Source of the DNA: Asaia sp. W19
GTDB lineage: Bacteria; Pseudomonadota; Alphaproteobacteria; Acetobacterales; Acetobacteraceae
Reading direction: 5' to 3'
Assembly (NCBI RefSeq): GCF_003994335.1
Contig: NZ_PNQZ01000013.1
Location: 62,001 to 126,000, forward strand
Length of the DNA stretch: 64,000 nt
Under the pieces are notes generated by a model. That model worked only from the letters and a program-made list of their open reading frames with translations. It did no database searches and had not been told where the DNA came from. This document shows positions 36,237 through 45,322 of the stretch, piece after piece (positions within the stretch are counted from its first letter, which is position 1; the number at the start of each line of letters is the position of its first letter). The position numbers and the translations under genes were made by a program.

Positions 36237-37373
36237 TCAGAAAACCGCCGGGGTGCAGGCAATGGAGCGCGCATGCAGGCGCACACAAAAGGCGCGCGCC
36301 GCCTGGGCCGTGTCGAACCCGCCAACGCGCAGGCGAAAGAAGACATGACCATTGATCGTCTTCTGCTCGATCATCGGGGTGCGATCGGCCAGCAGGTCAG
36401 TGGCCTGCTTGCTCAGCTTGCCCCAGGTCGCCTTGGCATCCGCCTCGCTCCCGAGCGCGGCGAGTTGCACCATATGGCCACCGGAAGCCTGTTTGGCGGA
36501 AGCCGGGGCTTCCGCAGCGGGGACCGCCGACGAGGCCGGAGGTGAATCGGCAGGAGAAGTGGCCGGGGTGCCGGATGCGACCTCATGCTTTGGTGCAGGC
36601 CGGGCCTCGGGCGACGCATCAGGACTGGACACGGATGTTGTTTCCGGGGCCTTGCGCGGTGCGGACTCCCGCGTTGCTCCTGGCGCCGAACCGGTTTCGG
36701 CAGGTGCTGCGGGAGTATTCTGGGCAGGTGCTACCCCGTCGCTGCTGGCAGGGCCATCGGCCGGGGAAGCGGGCGCATTCCCTGCTGCATCCTTGGCGGT
36801 CGGGGCCGCTGGTGTCTCGGGCGCAGCGCGGGCGGCAAGCGCCTCGGGTCGAGGCTGCTCGGGTTCAGGGGCCAGATGCGCTTCGCCCTGCCCCGTGACA
36901 TCCAGATCGGTACCGTCGCCCATGATCTGCATCCCGCCCGGATCGGCCGGGCGATCGCGCACGGGGCCAGGAGGCGGGCCGATGACAGGAATACCGCCCG
37001 AATGTCCGCCAAGCAGCGACCAGCCCCCCACTCCGATGACCAGCAGGGCGCCAAGCCCCGCTGCCCCGTAGACCAGGCGGCGCGTCAGCGCATCCGAGCC
37101 CAGCAAGGCCGAGAGCCCGCCCGCAGATCCGCCGGCACGACGCCGGAAAACCGGCTCCTCGTCATAATCGGCGCTCAGACGCTCGCGGGGCGGCGCGCTG
37201 CGACCCGTTTCTCGCGGGCCAGCTCCGGCGTCATCGGCATAGGAGGGCGGACGCGTGTCAGTAAAGCGCGGATCGCGCGAGCGACGTTCGGCATCCTCGC
37301 TCTGGCGGGGGCGCTCATAGCCGCCCTCATCGCCCGTGCGGTCGTCCCGCCAGTCCGGCGTGTCGTCTCTCAT
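36237..37373 (-). CDS. SPOR-domain envelope protein
   Basis: 378 residues. A polar cytoplasmic N-terminus rich in Asp, Arg and Glu (1-98) is followed by one membrane helix (about 101-121), a long periplasmic linker rich in Ala, Pro, Glu and Ser (125-295), and a C-terminal SPOR domain (about 298-378) that binds denuded peptidoglycan glycans at the division septum. The layout resembles FtsN or DedD. The gene overlaps argS by four bases. The linker is low complexity and probably extended. Confidence 0.88.
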   Translation of the reverse strand: MRDDTPDWRDDRTGDEGGYERPRQSEDAERRSRDPRFTDTRPPSYADDAGAGPRETGRSAPPRERLSADYDEEPVFRRRAGGSAGGLSALLGSDALTRRLVYGAAGLGALLVIGVGGWSLLGGHSGGIPVIGPPPGPVRDRPADPGGMQIMGDGTDLDVTGQGEAHLAPEPEQPRPEALAARAAPETPAAPTAKDAAGNAPASPADGPASSDGVAPAQNTPAAPAETGSAPGATRESAPRKAPETTSVSSPDASPEARPAPKHEVASGTPATSPADSPPASSAVPAAEAPASAKQASGGHMVQLAALGSEADAKATWGKLSKQATDLLADRTPMIEQKTINGHVFFRLRVGGFDTAQAARAFCVRLHARSIACTPAVF

Positions 37374-39175
37374 CGCATCTCCTCAACCGGCTCGACACCA
37401 AGAATGGCCAGACCGCAGCGCAGCGCGCTGGCAACCGACGCCACGAGCGCGAGCTTGGCCAGACTCGCCGGGCGGTCCTGCTCATGCAGGAAGCGCAGGG
37501 TCGTATCCTCACGGCCCTTGTTCCACAAGGCGTGGAAATCCGCCGCCAGCTCACCGCAGTAATAGGCGATACGATGCGGCTCGCGCGTCTGGGCCGCGCC
37601 CTCGACCACCCGGGGAAAGGTAGACAGGCGACGCAGCACGGCAAGTTCCACATCCGAGGCGAGGCGCGACAGGTCTGCCCCGAGCAGCGACGCATCGGAC
37701 GTCACCTCGGCTCCGAACATTGCCTCGGCGCTGCGCATGACCGAGCGGCAGCGCGCATGGGCATACTGCACGTAAAACACCGGATTATCGCGCGTCTGCG
37801 CCACGACCGCATCAAGGTCGAAATCCATCTGTGCGTCCGCCTTGCGGGTCAGCATGGTGAAGCGCACGGCATCACGACCGACCTCGTCCAGCAGATCACG
37901 CAGGGTCACGAAAGTGCCCGCGCGCTTGGACATGCGCACGGGCTCGCCGCTCTTCATGATCCGTACAATCTGGCACATCACGACTTCAAATGCGGTCTTG
38001 CCATCGGTCAGCGCGCTGACAGCGGCGCGCATACGCGAAACATAGCCGCCATGATCGGCGCCCAGCACGTCGATCAGAATATCGGCACCCTCGGCCTTTT
38101 TGGCGTGATAGCCGATATCATTGGCGAAATAGGTATTGCTGCCATCGGACTTGCGGAGCGCGCGATCCACGTCATCGCCGAACTGGGTCGAGCGGAACAG
38201 CGTCTGGGGGCGCGGCTCCCAGTCTTCAGGCGTCTTGCCCTTGGGGGGCTCGAGCACGCCCTCATAAAGCAGGCCCTTCGCATCGAGCGCGTTGATCGCC
38301 GAGTCCACACGGCCATTGGCGAGCGTTTCGGCTTCCGAGGCAAACACCTCGTGATGAATGCCGAGCAGGCCCAGATCGGTGCGAATTTCCGCCATCATCA
38401 CCTTGAGCGTCGCGGTGCGCACGATGTCGAACCAGACCGAAGGATCGGCTGCCTGCCCCTGATCATCGGCCAGTGCCTTGCCATGCTCCGCCGCCAGAGC
38501 CTCACCCACGGGGATCAGATAGTCGCCCTGATATTGCAGCCCTGTAGGAGTCAGTGCTGCAAAGGCCTCGGCATCGACCGCCGTGCCGATCGCCTGAAGA
38601 TAACGCCAGTACGCCGCCCAGGTGAGCGCGATGACCTGCGCCCCGGCATCGTTGATGTAATATTCCTTTGTGACGGTGTGACCTGTCTTGGCCAGCAGAT
38701 TGGCGAGGGCGTCGCCCACCACGGCACCACGGCAGTGACCCACATGCATCGGCCCGGTCGGGTTGGCCGACACATATTCCACATTCACACGCTTGCCTGC
38801 GCCCAGACGCGACTCACCGAAGCGCGGCCCTGCCTCGATCACGCTACGTGCGACCGATTGCAGCACGTCGGGGCTCAGAGTGATGTTCACAAAGCCCGGC
38901 CCTGCGGCTTCCGCCTTCGCAACGCCGGGAAGCGCCGTCAGGAGCGGGACCAGATCGGCGGCGATGTCGGCCGGGCGGCGACGGGCGAATTTCGAGGCCA
39001 GAAGGGCGGCATTCGTGGCCATGTCGCCGTGGGACGGATCACGCGTGGGGGTCAGTTCGACACGCGCGGCAATATCGTCAGGAAGATCGGCCACCACCGA
39101 GCGCAGCGCCTCGCGCACCTGATTCTGGTAGCGGGCGAAAAGGCAGTCTGTAGTTGGCGTAATGGTATCGGACAT
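37370..39175 (-). CDS. argS: Arginine--tRNA ligase
   Basis: 601 residues, class I synthetase. HIGH-type motif is HVGH in NPTGPMHVGHCRGA; a KMSKS-type loop is near RMSKRAGTF; the C-terminal anticodon-binding domain is present (ALRCGLAILGVEPVEEM end). The N-terminal additional domain typical of ArgRS is also seen. It precedes the SPOR gene with a four-base overlap and follows dgt by 40 bases. Confidence 0.95.
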   Translation of the reverse strand: MSDTITPTTDCLFARYQNQVREALRSVVADLPDDIAARVELTPTRDPSHGDMATNAALLASKFARRRPADIAADLVPLLTALPGVAKAEAAGPGFVNITLSPDVLQSVARSVIEAGPRFGESRLGAGKRVNVEYVSANPTGPMHVGHCRGAVVGDALANLLAKTGHTVTKEYYINDAGAQVIALTWAAYWRYLQAIGTAVDAEAFAALTPTGLQYQGDYLIPVGEALAAEHGKALADDQGQAADPSVWFDIVRTATLKVMMAEIRTDLGLLGIHHEVFASEAETLANGRVDSAINALDAKGLLYEGVLEPPKGKTPEDWEPRPQTLFRSTQFGDDVDRALRKSDGSNTYFANDIGYHAKKAEGADILIDVLGADHGGYVSRMRAAVSALTDGKTAFEVVMCQIVRIMKSGEPVRMSKRAGTFVTLRDLLDEVGRDAVRFTMLTRKADAQMDFDLDAVVAQTRDNPVFYVQYAHARCRSVMRSAEAMFGAEVTSDASLLGADLSRLASDVELAVLRRLSTFPRVVEGAAQTREPHRIAYYCGELAADFHALWNKGREDTTLRFLHEQDRPASLAKLALVASVASALRCGLAILGVEPVEEMR

Positions 39176-39215
39176 GAAGGGCCTTGCGTTCCTGACGTGT
39201 ATTCTGCTGCCTGTA

Positions 39216-40385
39216 TCAACCCAGCACGGAGAGTTCCGTCAACCGTCGATGTTCATCCATCGCAAATCGATCGGTCATTCCGGCGATATAATCGGCGACG
39301 ACGCGCCGGCGCCCGTTCTCATCGCCTTGTTGCGCCTTGTCGCGCCAGCCATCGGGCAGCAGGCTCGTATCTTCGGCCAATATCTCGAAAATGGCGGTGA
39401 GCGCCAAGCGGGCCTTGCGCGTCATGCGCTTCACCTTCCAGTGACGATACATCCGCGCATAGAGGAATTTACGGATTTCCTTGTTCTCCAGCGCCACCTG
39501 CGCGCTGAACCCGACCACCGGGCCGGAAGCCTGACGGATATCGTCGGAGGAGTCCGGCTTCAGTGCAGCCAGATTGGCGCGTGTGGTGGTGGTCAGATCG
39601 GTGACGAGCACATTGATGACCTGTCTGATGGTCTCGTGCCGGATGCGACGCTCGCGGTCATAGCGCTCCCCTGCCCGCGCGCCGCCCAAAGCGCGCTCAT
39701 AGGCCTGCCCCACGATCGGAAGACCCGCGATATCGTCGAAGCTCAGCAAGCCCGCGCGCAATCCGTCATCCAGATCATGCCCGTGATAGGCGATATCGTC
39801 CGCCAGAGCCGCGACCTGCGCCTCGGCCGAGGCGTAGCTGCCATAATCGAGATGATGCTGGGCGTCGTAGTCCAGCAGATACGGGGTGGGCCGCTTGACC
39901 GGTCCGTTATGTTTCGCGAGCCCTTCCAGCGTTTCCCAGGTAAGGTTGAGCCCGTCAAAGGCGTGATAGCGCCCCTCGAGCAGCGTCACGAGCCGCAGGG
40001 ATTGCGTGTTGTGATCGAACCCGCCGAAATCCTGCATGCAGGCCTTGAGCGCGTCCTCGCCCGCATGGCCGAAGGGCGTATGGCCGAGATCATGCGCCAG
40101 GGCCAGCGCCTCCGTCAGGTCTTCGTCGAGTCTGAGCTGACGCGCGATCGAGCGCGCGATCTGGGCGACTTCGAGCGAATGCGTCAGGCGGGTTCGGAAA
40201 AAATCGCCCTCATGATTGATGAAGACCTGCGTCTTGTACTGGAGCGTGCGGAACCCTGCGGAATGGATCACGCGGTCACGATCGCGCTGCCAGGGCGAGC
40301 GTGTCGGCGCGTCTTCCTCGGGGTGGAGACGACCACGCGCAGTCTCGCGACGCACGGCATAAGGGGCGACATCCTGACTGATCAT
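39216..40385 (-). CDS. dgt: Deoxyguanosinetriphosphate triphosphohydrolase-like protein
   Basis: About 390 residues; HD-superfamily dNTP triphosphohydrolase that trims nucleotide pools. The metal site is His69 (THSLEV), then His98-Asp99 (AHDLGHTPFGHAG) and an Asp in DDIAYHGHDLDDG. The ATG at 40385 has GGAGAG seven bases upstream. This length is the type 2 (dgt-like) class rather than the longer E. coli Dgt. It is divergent from the Fe-S gene with only 58 bases between the starts, so the two promoters must overlap. Confidence 0.92.
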   Translation of the reverse strand: MISQDVAPYAVRRETARGRLHPEEDAPTRSPWQRDRDRVIHSAGFRTLQYKTQVFINHEGDFFRTRLTHSLEVAQIARSIARQLRLDEDLTEALALAHDLGHTPFGHAGEDALKACMQDFGGFDHNTQSLRLVTLLEGRYHAFDGLNLTWETLEGLAKHNGPVKRPTPYLLDYDAQHHLDYGSYASAEAQVAALADDIAYHGHDLDDGLRAGLLSFDDIAGLPIVGQAYERALGGARAGERYDRERRIRHETIRQVINVLVTDLTTTTRANLAALKPDSSDDIRQASGPVVGFSAQVALENKEIRKFLYARMYRHWKVKRMTRKARLALTAIFEILAEDTSLLPDGWRDKAQQGDENGRRRVVADYIAGMTDRFAMDEHRRLTELSVLG

Positions 40386-40443
40386 CCACACTCTCCACTT
40401 TGCCCGCTTTAAGAGCGTGGCTACGCGCATTATATGGGAAAAC

Positions 40444-40815
40444 ATGAGCCAGACCACGCCCCCCTCCGACGCGGCCCAGACGGGTCGCTTTTCGGTCTCG
40501 CCCGGTGCCGCTGCCCGGATTGTCGAGATCATTGCCCAGCAGGACGAGCCTGAGGGGCTGGCCCTGCGCGTGGCGGTGCTCGCGGGGGGGTGCAATGGAT
40601 TCCAGTATCAGTTCAAGCTGGAAACTGGCCGCGCATCGGATGACGTTGTGATCGACCAGGATGGGGCGACTGTGCTTGTCGATCCCGTGAGCCTCGATCT
40701 GCTCGAAGGGGCGCAGCTCGAATTCGTGGACAAGCTGATGGGGGCACATTTCACGGTGACCAACCCCAATGCGGCGTCATCCTGTGGATGCGGCACGAGT
40801 TTTTCCCTCGCATGA
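40444..40815 (+). CDS. erpA: A-type iron-sulfur carrier / insertion protein (ErpA/IscA family)
   Basis: 123 residues from the ATG at 40444, with GGGAAA upstream. The three cysteines of the family are Cys50 (GGCNGFQY) and Cys114-Gly-Cys116 (SCGCGTSF), spaced as expected for Fe-S transfer. It delivers clusters to target proteins. The Gly-Gly-Cys-Asn-Gly-Phe-Gln signature fits ErpA-like members better than IscA, but this is not decisive. It overlaps the exonuclease III gene by four bases. Confidence 0.88.
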   Translation: MSQTTPPSDAAQTGRFSVSPGAAARIVEIIAQQDEPEGLALRVAVLAGGCNGFQYQFKLETGRASDDVVIDQDGATVLVDPVSLDLLEGAQLEFVDKLMGAHFTVTNPNAASSCGCGTSFSLA

Positions 40816-41579
40816 GCTTCACGTTTGCGAGCTGGAACGTCAATTCCATACGCCAGCGCGAGAAACACGTGCTCGACTGGCTCGACCGCAAGAAGCCCGA
40901 TCTGCTCTGCCTTCAGGAACTGAAATGCGAGACGCATCTCTTCCCGGCGAGCTTTGCCGAGGCGGGGTATCATCCGGTGGTGGTGGGGCAGAAAGCCTAT
41001 AACGGCGTGGCGATGCTCTCACGTACACCGGTCGAAATAGTGCATGAGAAGCTCCCCGGCTTCGATCATGACGTGGCGCGCTATGTCGAGATACGCATAT
41101 CGGGAATGGTGATCGGCAATCTCTATCTGCCTAATGGCAATTCCGGTGGGACGACGGGTTTTGCCACCAAACTCGAATTCTTCGACGCGCTTGCCCAGCG
41201 CGCACGGGCTCTACTCGATGCAGAGGAAGATTTCCTGTTTACGGGGGATTTCAATGTCTGCCCCACCGACGAGGATTTCGCGCCGGGCGCGCTGAGCCCC
41301 GATGACGCCCTTCTGCGCCCCGAAAGCCGGGCAGGATGGCGCCGTCTGCTCTGGCTGGGCCTGACCGACGCCCTGCGCGCGATTCGCCCCACCGGAAGGC
41401 ACTATACGTTCTTCGATTACCAGAACGCGGCCTTCCAGCGGAATGCCGGTTTACGCATCGACCACGCACTGCTCTCGCCACGACTGACCGAGCGTCTTGT
41501 GTCGGTTACGCCCGACCGTGACGAAAGGGCAAAGGACCAGCCTTCGGACCATATTCCTCTTGTGGTCACACTATCCTGA
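40812..41579 (+). CDS. xthA: Exodeoxyribonuclease III (AP endonuclease)
   Basis: 255 residues from the ATG at 40812, overlapping the Fe-S protein stop by four bases (ATGA). EEP-fold motifs are present: SWNVNSIRQR, CLQELKCE (metal Glu), GVAMLSR, GDFNVCPTDEDF, RIDHALLSP and SDHIPLV with the catalytic His. It cleaves abasic sites and acts 3' to 5' on duplex DNA in base excision repair. Coupling with an Fe-S carrier is noted but its meaning is open. Confidence 0.93.
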   Translation: MSFTFASWNVNSIRQREKHVLDWLDRKKPDLLCLQELKCETHLFPASFAEAGYHPVVVGQKAYNGVAMLSRTPVEIVHEKLPGFDHDVARYVEIRISGMVIGNLYLPNGNSGGTTGFATKLEFFDALAQRARALLDAEEDFLFTGDFNVCPTDEDFAPGALSPDDALLRPESRAGWRRLLWLGLTDALRAIRPTGRHYTFFDYQNAAFQRNAGLRIDHALLSPRLTERLVSVTPDRDERAKDQPSDHIPLVVTLS

Positions 41580-41606
41580 GTGCGGGGCACAGGAGCATGA
41601 TCCGGA

Positions 41607-43001
41607 TCAGATGATCCCATCCCGCTCCGCGCCACCGCGCCCGGCAATAACACCGCTGACGATTTGCAACGCATCCTCAAGTTCCTCACGGCTCCCTGGC
41701 GCGCCGAGACATAAGCGAAGCCCGGTATCAGCCTCATGCGAGACGCCTGAGGCCTCAGGGGGTGTTACTTCGACGCCCGCGCGGAGCAGCCGCGCCGTCA
41801 TACGTTCGGCCTCGATGGCGGGCATGGGTAGAAAGGCATGAGGAGAATGGGCGGCGCCGGGCGTTGCCAAGAGCTCGCCAAGAGCAGATTGCGCTATGAC
41901 CCAGCGTGCTGAGGCCTCCTGCTGGATTGCCCTCGCCATGGCCTCGATGCGGCCATCCTCGACCCATTGCATGAAGATCAGCGCCCCGAGGGCGGGAGGA
42001 CAATAGCCAAAGGCTCTCACGCCGCGGATTAGACGCTCCCTCGGCAGTTCGGCAGGCAATGCAAGGAAGGCCAGCCGCAGCCCCGGGCATATTCCCTTGG
42101 ACAGGCTGACGAGATAGAGCGTCCGTTCCGGCGCGAAACGGGCAATCTGCGGTGGGCGCAACGAATAGGCATAATACGCATCATCCTCAAGAATCAGCAG
42201 ATCACGCGCGCGCGCAACCCTGGCGACTTCCTCGCGGCGCTGCAGCGACATTGTCCGTGTTGTCGGGTTGTGCAGCGTTGGCAGGGTAAAAAGCATCCGG
42301 CTGCCCGTTTCGGCTGCAGCTCGATCAAGCGCTTCGGGACAAAGTCCTTGTTCATCCATCGCCACCCCATGAAGCCTTAGCCCGAGATGTTCGGCCGCCA
42401 TGCGCGCACCATAGAACGTGGTGGATTCACACAGAACCGTATCGCCCGGCCCACAGAAGGACGAAAATGCCAGAGCAATACCATGTTGGCCCCCATTGCA
42501 CTGGATGAGGTTTTCCGCAGCGACATCGAGGCCATAGCTTTCACCGATCCAGCGCGCTGCGGCCTGCCGTACAGGCACCAGGCCTGGCCCCTGTATATAA
42601 TGCAATGCGGGATCAAGAGCGCCGCGCTTCAATAGTTGTGTGAGCGCGAGATCGAGCTCCTGCATCAAGGGCACAGGAGGGGGCGTGTTGCACCGCAAAT
42701 CGATGATTCCGGCGCGCCCCCCGGAGCCACGTTCGAGAGCAGGGACATCAGGCACGGGGGAAGACGCCCCCCTGACGAATGACCCCCGACCGACATGCGC
42801 CACCAGAAGGCCCCGCCGCTCTGCCTCGGCATAGGCCCGAGTGACGCTTCCGACGCTGACACCCAGACGAAATGCAAGATCGCGCTGCGGGGGCAGACGA
42901 GCGCCTGCGGCAAGTGCGCCGCGCCGGACGTCGGAGGCAATAGCGCGGACCAGGCGCTCATAGAACGGCATCGGACCGGCTTCGATCTCAGGGTGCCACA
43001 T
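41607..43001 (-). CDS. MocR/PdxR-type transcription regulator with aminotransferase domain
   Basis: 464 residues. An N-terminal GntR winged helix (about 10-75: LPPQRDLAFRLGVSVGSVTRAYAEAERRGLL) is joined to a fold type I aminotransferase domain with the PLP lysine in SLSKGICPG near residue 305. Such regulators sense PLP or amino compounds. It is divergent from urcA-phzF across a palindrome-rich 121-base region, so those genes are the likely targets. The signal cannot be predicted; PhzF-family neighbours suggest a small aromatic or isomerase substrate. Confidence 0.88.
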   Translation of the reverse strand: MWHPEIEAGPMPFYERLVRAIASDVRRGALAAGARLPPQRDLAFRLGVSVGSVTRAYAEAERRGLLVAHVGRGSFVRGASSPVPDVPALERGSGGRAGIIDLRCNTPPPVPLMQELDLALTQLLKRGALDPALHYIQGPGLVPVRQAAARWIGESYGLDVAAENLIQCNGGQHGIALAFSSFCGPGDTVLCESTTFYGARMAAEHLGLRLHGVAMDEQGLCPEALDRAAAETGSRMLFTLPTLHNPTTRTMSLQRREEVARVARARDLLILEDDAYYAYSLRPPQIARFAPERTLYLVSLSKGICPGLRLAFLALPAELPRERLIRGVRAFGYCPPALGALIFMQWVEDGRIEAMARAIQQEASARWVIAQSALGELLATPGAAHSPHAFLPMPAIEAERMTARLLRAGVEVTPPEASGVSHEADTGLRLCLGAPGSREELEDALQIVSGVIAGRGGAERDGII

Positions 43002-43122
43002 CTGGGTAACGCGCCTCTATATTGTCATGGTTCAATATACTGATTGCCATTTATAAGATACCAATCAAAATAATACAATCGAATCGATTCGTTATAATTG
43101 TATCAGTACAATAGAGGAAATC
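43002..43122. promoter_or_regulatory. Divergent promoter region of MocR and urcA-phzF with inverted repeats
   Basis: An A/T-rich 121-base region with several symmetric elements: TATATTG (43018-43024) and CAATATA (43033-43039); ATACCA (43058-43063) and ATACAA (43073-43078) as imperfect direct repeats; CGAATCGATTCG (43080-43091), a perfect 12-base palindrome; and ATTGTA-TCAG-TACAAT (43097-43112). Regulators such as GabR bind ATACCA-type repeats, so these are candidate operators of the adjacent MocR protein. A ribosome binding site (AGAGGAAA) precedes the urcA start. Confidence 0.5.
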
Positions 43123-43560
43123 ATGAGACATCCCTGTCGAGCGAAAAGCGCCTTGCGCTGCCCGCCTGAACCCAGCCCGTCCCCTTCAGGGTTTGGTGCC
43201 ACACTCGGCGCCGTGACGGCATTGCTGATCGCAAGCATGCTCGCGGGCCTCCCCACGCCATGCCACGCAGCCCCGGAGAACGACGATGACCGCATCGAAC
43301 GCATTCCCGTCACCTATGAGGCCACCGATCTCACCGATCCGGTACGCGCCCGGAAGTTGCTCTGGCGTCTGGATAGCGCCTCGATGCAGGCATGTGGTGC
43401 CATGGATGGCATGTCGCTCCCGCTGCAGGAAGCGATCGAACGCTCGGACTGTCACCGCACAAGCCTGACCGCTTCGGTCTCTTCGCTCCACAGCCCGATA
43501 TTGTCGCAACTGGCCCAGGACATGATCGGGACGCGCGGTCTCGCACAGGAGGCACCCTGA
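43123..43560 (+). CDS. UrcA-family secreted protein
   Basis: 145 residues with a hydrophobic segment at about 28-48 that acts as a signal peptide (TPCHAAP end), after an unusual polar N-terminus. The mature part has the UrcA pattern: a Val-x-Tyr strand, then a helix reading LTDPVRARKLLWRLDSASMQACG and a second cysteine in ERSDCH, about 20 residues later. The cysteines probably form a disulfide. UrcA proteins are small periplasmic proteins of unknown function. Two bases separate its stop from the phzF start. Confidence 0.7.
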   Translation: MRHPCRAKSALRCPPEPSPSPSGFGATLGAVTALLIASMLAGLPTPCHAAPENDDDRIERIPVTYEATDLTDPVRARKLLWRLDSASMQACGAMDGMSLPLQEAIERSDCHRTSLTASVSSLHSPILSQLAQDMIGTRGLAQEAP

Positions 43561-43562
43561 TC

Positions 43563-44402
43563 ATGAAGCTCGCTTTCCATATGGTCGATGTCTTCGCGAC
43601 TGGCGCTTTCAACGGCAACCCATTGGCGGTTGTCGTCGGCGCGGACACTGTTTCCGTTACGCAAATGGCGGCCATCGCCAACTGGACCAATCTCAGCGAG
43701 ACGAGTTTCCTGCTCGCGCCCCGATCGGAGGCGGCCGATTATCGTGTGCGAATCTTCACCCCGCATTCTGAATTGCCGTTCGCCGGGCATCCCACACTTG
43801 GCACAGCCCATGTCTGGCAATCGCTCCATGGTGCGACGGGCAGCGAGCGCATTGTCCAGGAATGCGGCTCAGGGCTCATTTCCCTGCGCCAGACAAGCGA
43901 AGGACTGGCTTTCGCGGCACCACCCAGACAGCGTTCCGGTCCGGCGAGTCCCGCCGTGCTTTCCCGGGCCCTTAACGCCCTCAGGCTCCATCCAGACGAC
44001 ATTCTCGATGCGCGATGGGCCGATAACGGGCCGGGCTGGCTGGCTCTTCGCCTGCGTAGCGGCGCTCAGGTCCTCGCAGTAGAGCCGGATTGGGGTGCGC
44101 TGATTGGCCAGAAACTCGGAGTTGTCGGCGCCTGGGAGCCAGCAGAGCATCCTTATGGCGCGCATGTCGAGATCAGGGCTTTTGTCGGGGACGACCCGGG
44201 GTATGAGGATCCTGTCACAGGAAGCCTGAATGCGAGTATCGCCCAGTGGCTGATTGAGGAGGGCCTGGCCCCCGACAGCTATATCGCCGCGCAGGGAACG
44301 GTTTTGGGCCGCGCGGGTGCTGTCTCTGTCGAAAAACGGGGGGAAACAATCTGGGTGAGTGGACGTACGACAACCCGGGTGACGGGCACGATCGACCTAT
44401 GA
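43563..44402 (+). CDS. PhzF-family isomerase/epimerase-like protein
   Basis: 279 residues from the ATG at 43563. The duplicated hot-dog-like fold starts DVFATGAFNGNPLAVV; the catalytic Glu is in NLSETSFLL; and RIFTPHSELPFAGHPTLGTA is the second signature. The C-terminal half repeats the pattern: GDDPGYEDPVTGSLNASIA. Relatives catalyse isomerisations of aromatic or amino-acid compounds; the substrate here is unknown. A GGAGG lies about 11 bases upstream of the start. It is downstream of urcA in the same operon, probably controlled by the divergent MocR protein. Confidence 0.88.
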   Translation: MKLAFHMVDVFATGAFNGNPLAVVVGADTVSVTQMAAIANWTNLSETSFLLAPRSEAADYRVRIFTPHSELPFAGHPTLGTAHVWQSLHGATGSERIVQECGSGLISLRQTSEGLAFAAPPRQRSGPASPAVLSRALNALRLHPDDILDARWADNGPGWLALRLRSGAQVLAVEPDWGALIGQKLGVVGAWEPAEHPYGAHVEIRAFVGDDPGYEDPVTGSLNASIAQWLIEEGLAPDSYIAAQGTVLGRAGAVSVEKRGETIWVSGRTTTRVTGTIDL

Positions 44403-44462
44403 AATGAGACGCCACGGCCCTGCTCCGGCTCTGCCTGTCCCGAGCGGCGGTGGACACCGGGC

Positions 44463-44486
44463 GGGTCATCGGGTCATCGGGTCATC
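44463..44486. repeat. Three-copy 8-bp tandem repeat at the end of the EipB gene
   Basis: GGGTCATC occurs three times in a row (44463-44470, 44471-44478, 44479-44486). The EipB-like stop codon (44474-44476) lies in the second copy. Gain or loss of one copy would shift the tail frame of that protein. Confidence 0.7.
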
Positions 44487-45301
44487 GGACATGACGCTGC
44501 AGGCAGCGGGGTCAGAGTGTCGATCTGGCCTGAAAGCACGTAGTCGCCAAAATCGATGAGGAGCTTGTCCTCGACCCCGTTGGTCCAGAGACGATCGCTA
44601 TACGTCGAATCCGGCAGCAGCGCGGCGTCTCCTCCTCCGAAACTCGCGACCGAAATGGGGACGGCTTTGCCCCCCGCAAAGACAGCGCTGTCGAAGCCCG
44701 GTGTGGAAGGCGCGAGCTTGCCGAGCGTCACGTAATTCGGCGTTGCTCCGTCGATCGATGCCCCGTCGAAAATCTGGCTCTGAAGATGCAACATCCCCTT
44801 ACGGGCCGCCTGAAGCAACTGCCCGGTAAACTGAACAGGAAAGACTGTTGCCGCCGGAAGGGTGATCGTTTTCGTCTCGGGCTTCGTGAAGCGGACAACC
44901 ACCTGCCCGTTACGTTGGCGGCTGGCCTCGCCGGCCGTCTCGCTGGTCGTTTCGTCGTCCTGGCTCTGCACCGTGCGAAAGAGGAAATGACGCCCCGCCT
45001 TGTCTTCCAGCGTGGCGGATTGATAAGTCACCGTGCTCGTACTGCCATCGCCGCTCATGATCTGGACTTCCAGCCTCTGGCTGGACGACCAGGAATCGCA
45101 CGCATCGCGCAGTTGATAGCTCGCCTTCCCTCCGGCTGCCACCAGAGAACCCGCCTTGAGACGGGCAAGGTTGAGCGTGTAGCTAACCCTGTGCGGCAGA
45201 AGCACGGCAGCCGATGGGGCATCACGCCCGGAGGGAGCCGCCAGCGCGGGGAGAGCGGCAAGCCCGATCGCCATGGCCGCCGCGAGACATGTTCGTTTCA
45301 C
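44474..45301 (-). CDS. EipB-like (DUF1849) periplasmic protein
   Basis: 275 residues with a signal peptide (cut after about residue 21: LPALAAP). After LLPHRVSYTLNLARLKAGS the mature protein is a run of beta strands, with a Cys in DACDSW and a second Cys at SCPM near the end that may pair. This matches the EipB/DUF1849 pattern, a beta-spiral protein that supports cell-envelope integrity in alphaproteobacteria. The match is by pattern, not by alignment. The 3' end lies in an 8-bp tandem repeat. Divergence from aspS is not the case: both are on the minus strand, 21 bases apart. Confidence 0.7.
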   Translation of the reverse strand: MKRTCLAAAMAIGLAALPALAAPSGRDAPSAAVLLPHRVSYTLNLARLKAGSLVAAGGKASYQLRDACDSWSSSQRLEVQIMSGDGSTSTVTYQSATLEDKAGRHFLFRTVQSQDDETTSETAGEASRQRNGQVVVRFTKPETKTITLPAATVFPVQFTGQLLQAARKGMLHLQSQIFDGASIDGATPNYVTLGKLAPSTPGFDSAVFAGGKAVPISVASFGGGDAALLPDSTYSDRLWTNGVEDKLLIDFGDYVLSGQIDTLTPLPAASCPMTR

Positions 45302-45322
45302 CCACGCGTCTCCGCTTTCACC

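Noticed and set aside
37484-39400. Long plus-strand frame opposite argS
   Set aside because: Shadow of a well-identified synthetase; GC-rich codon bias opens the antisense frame.
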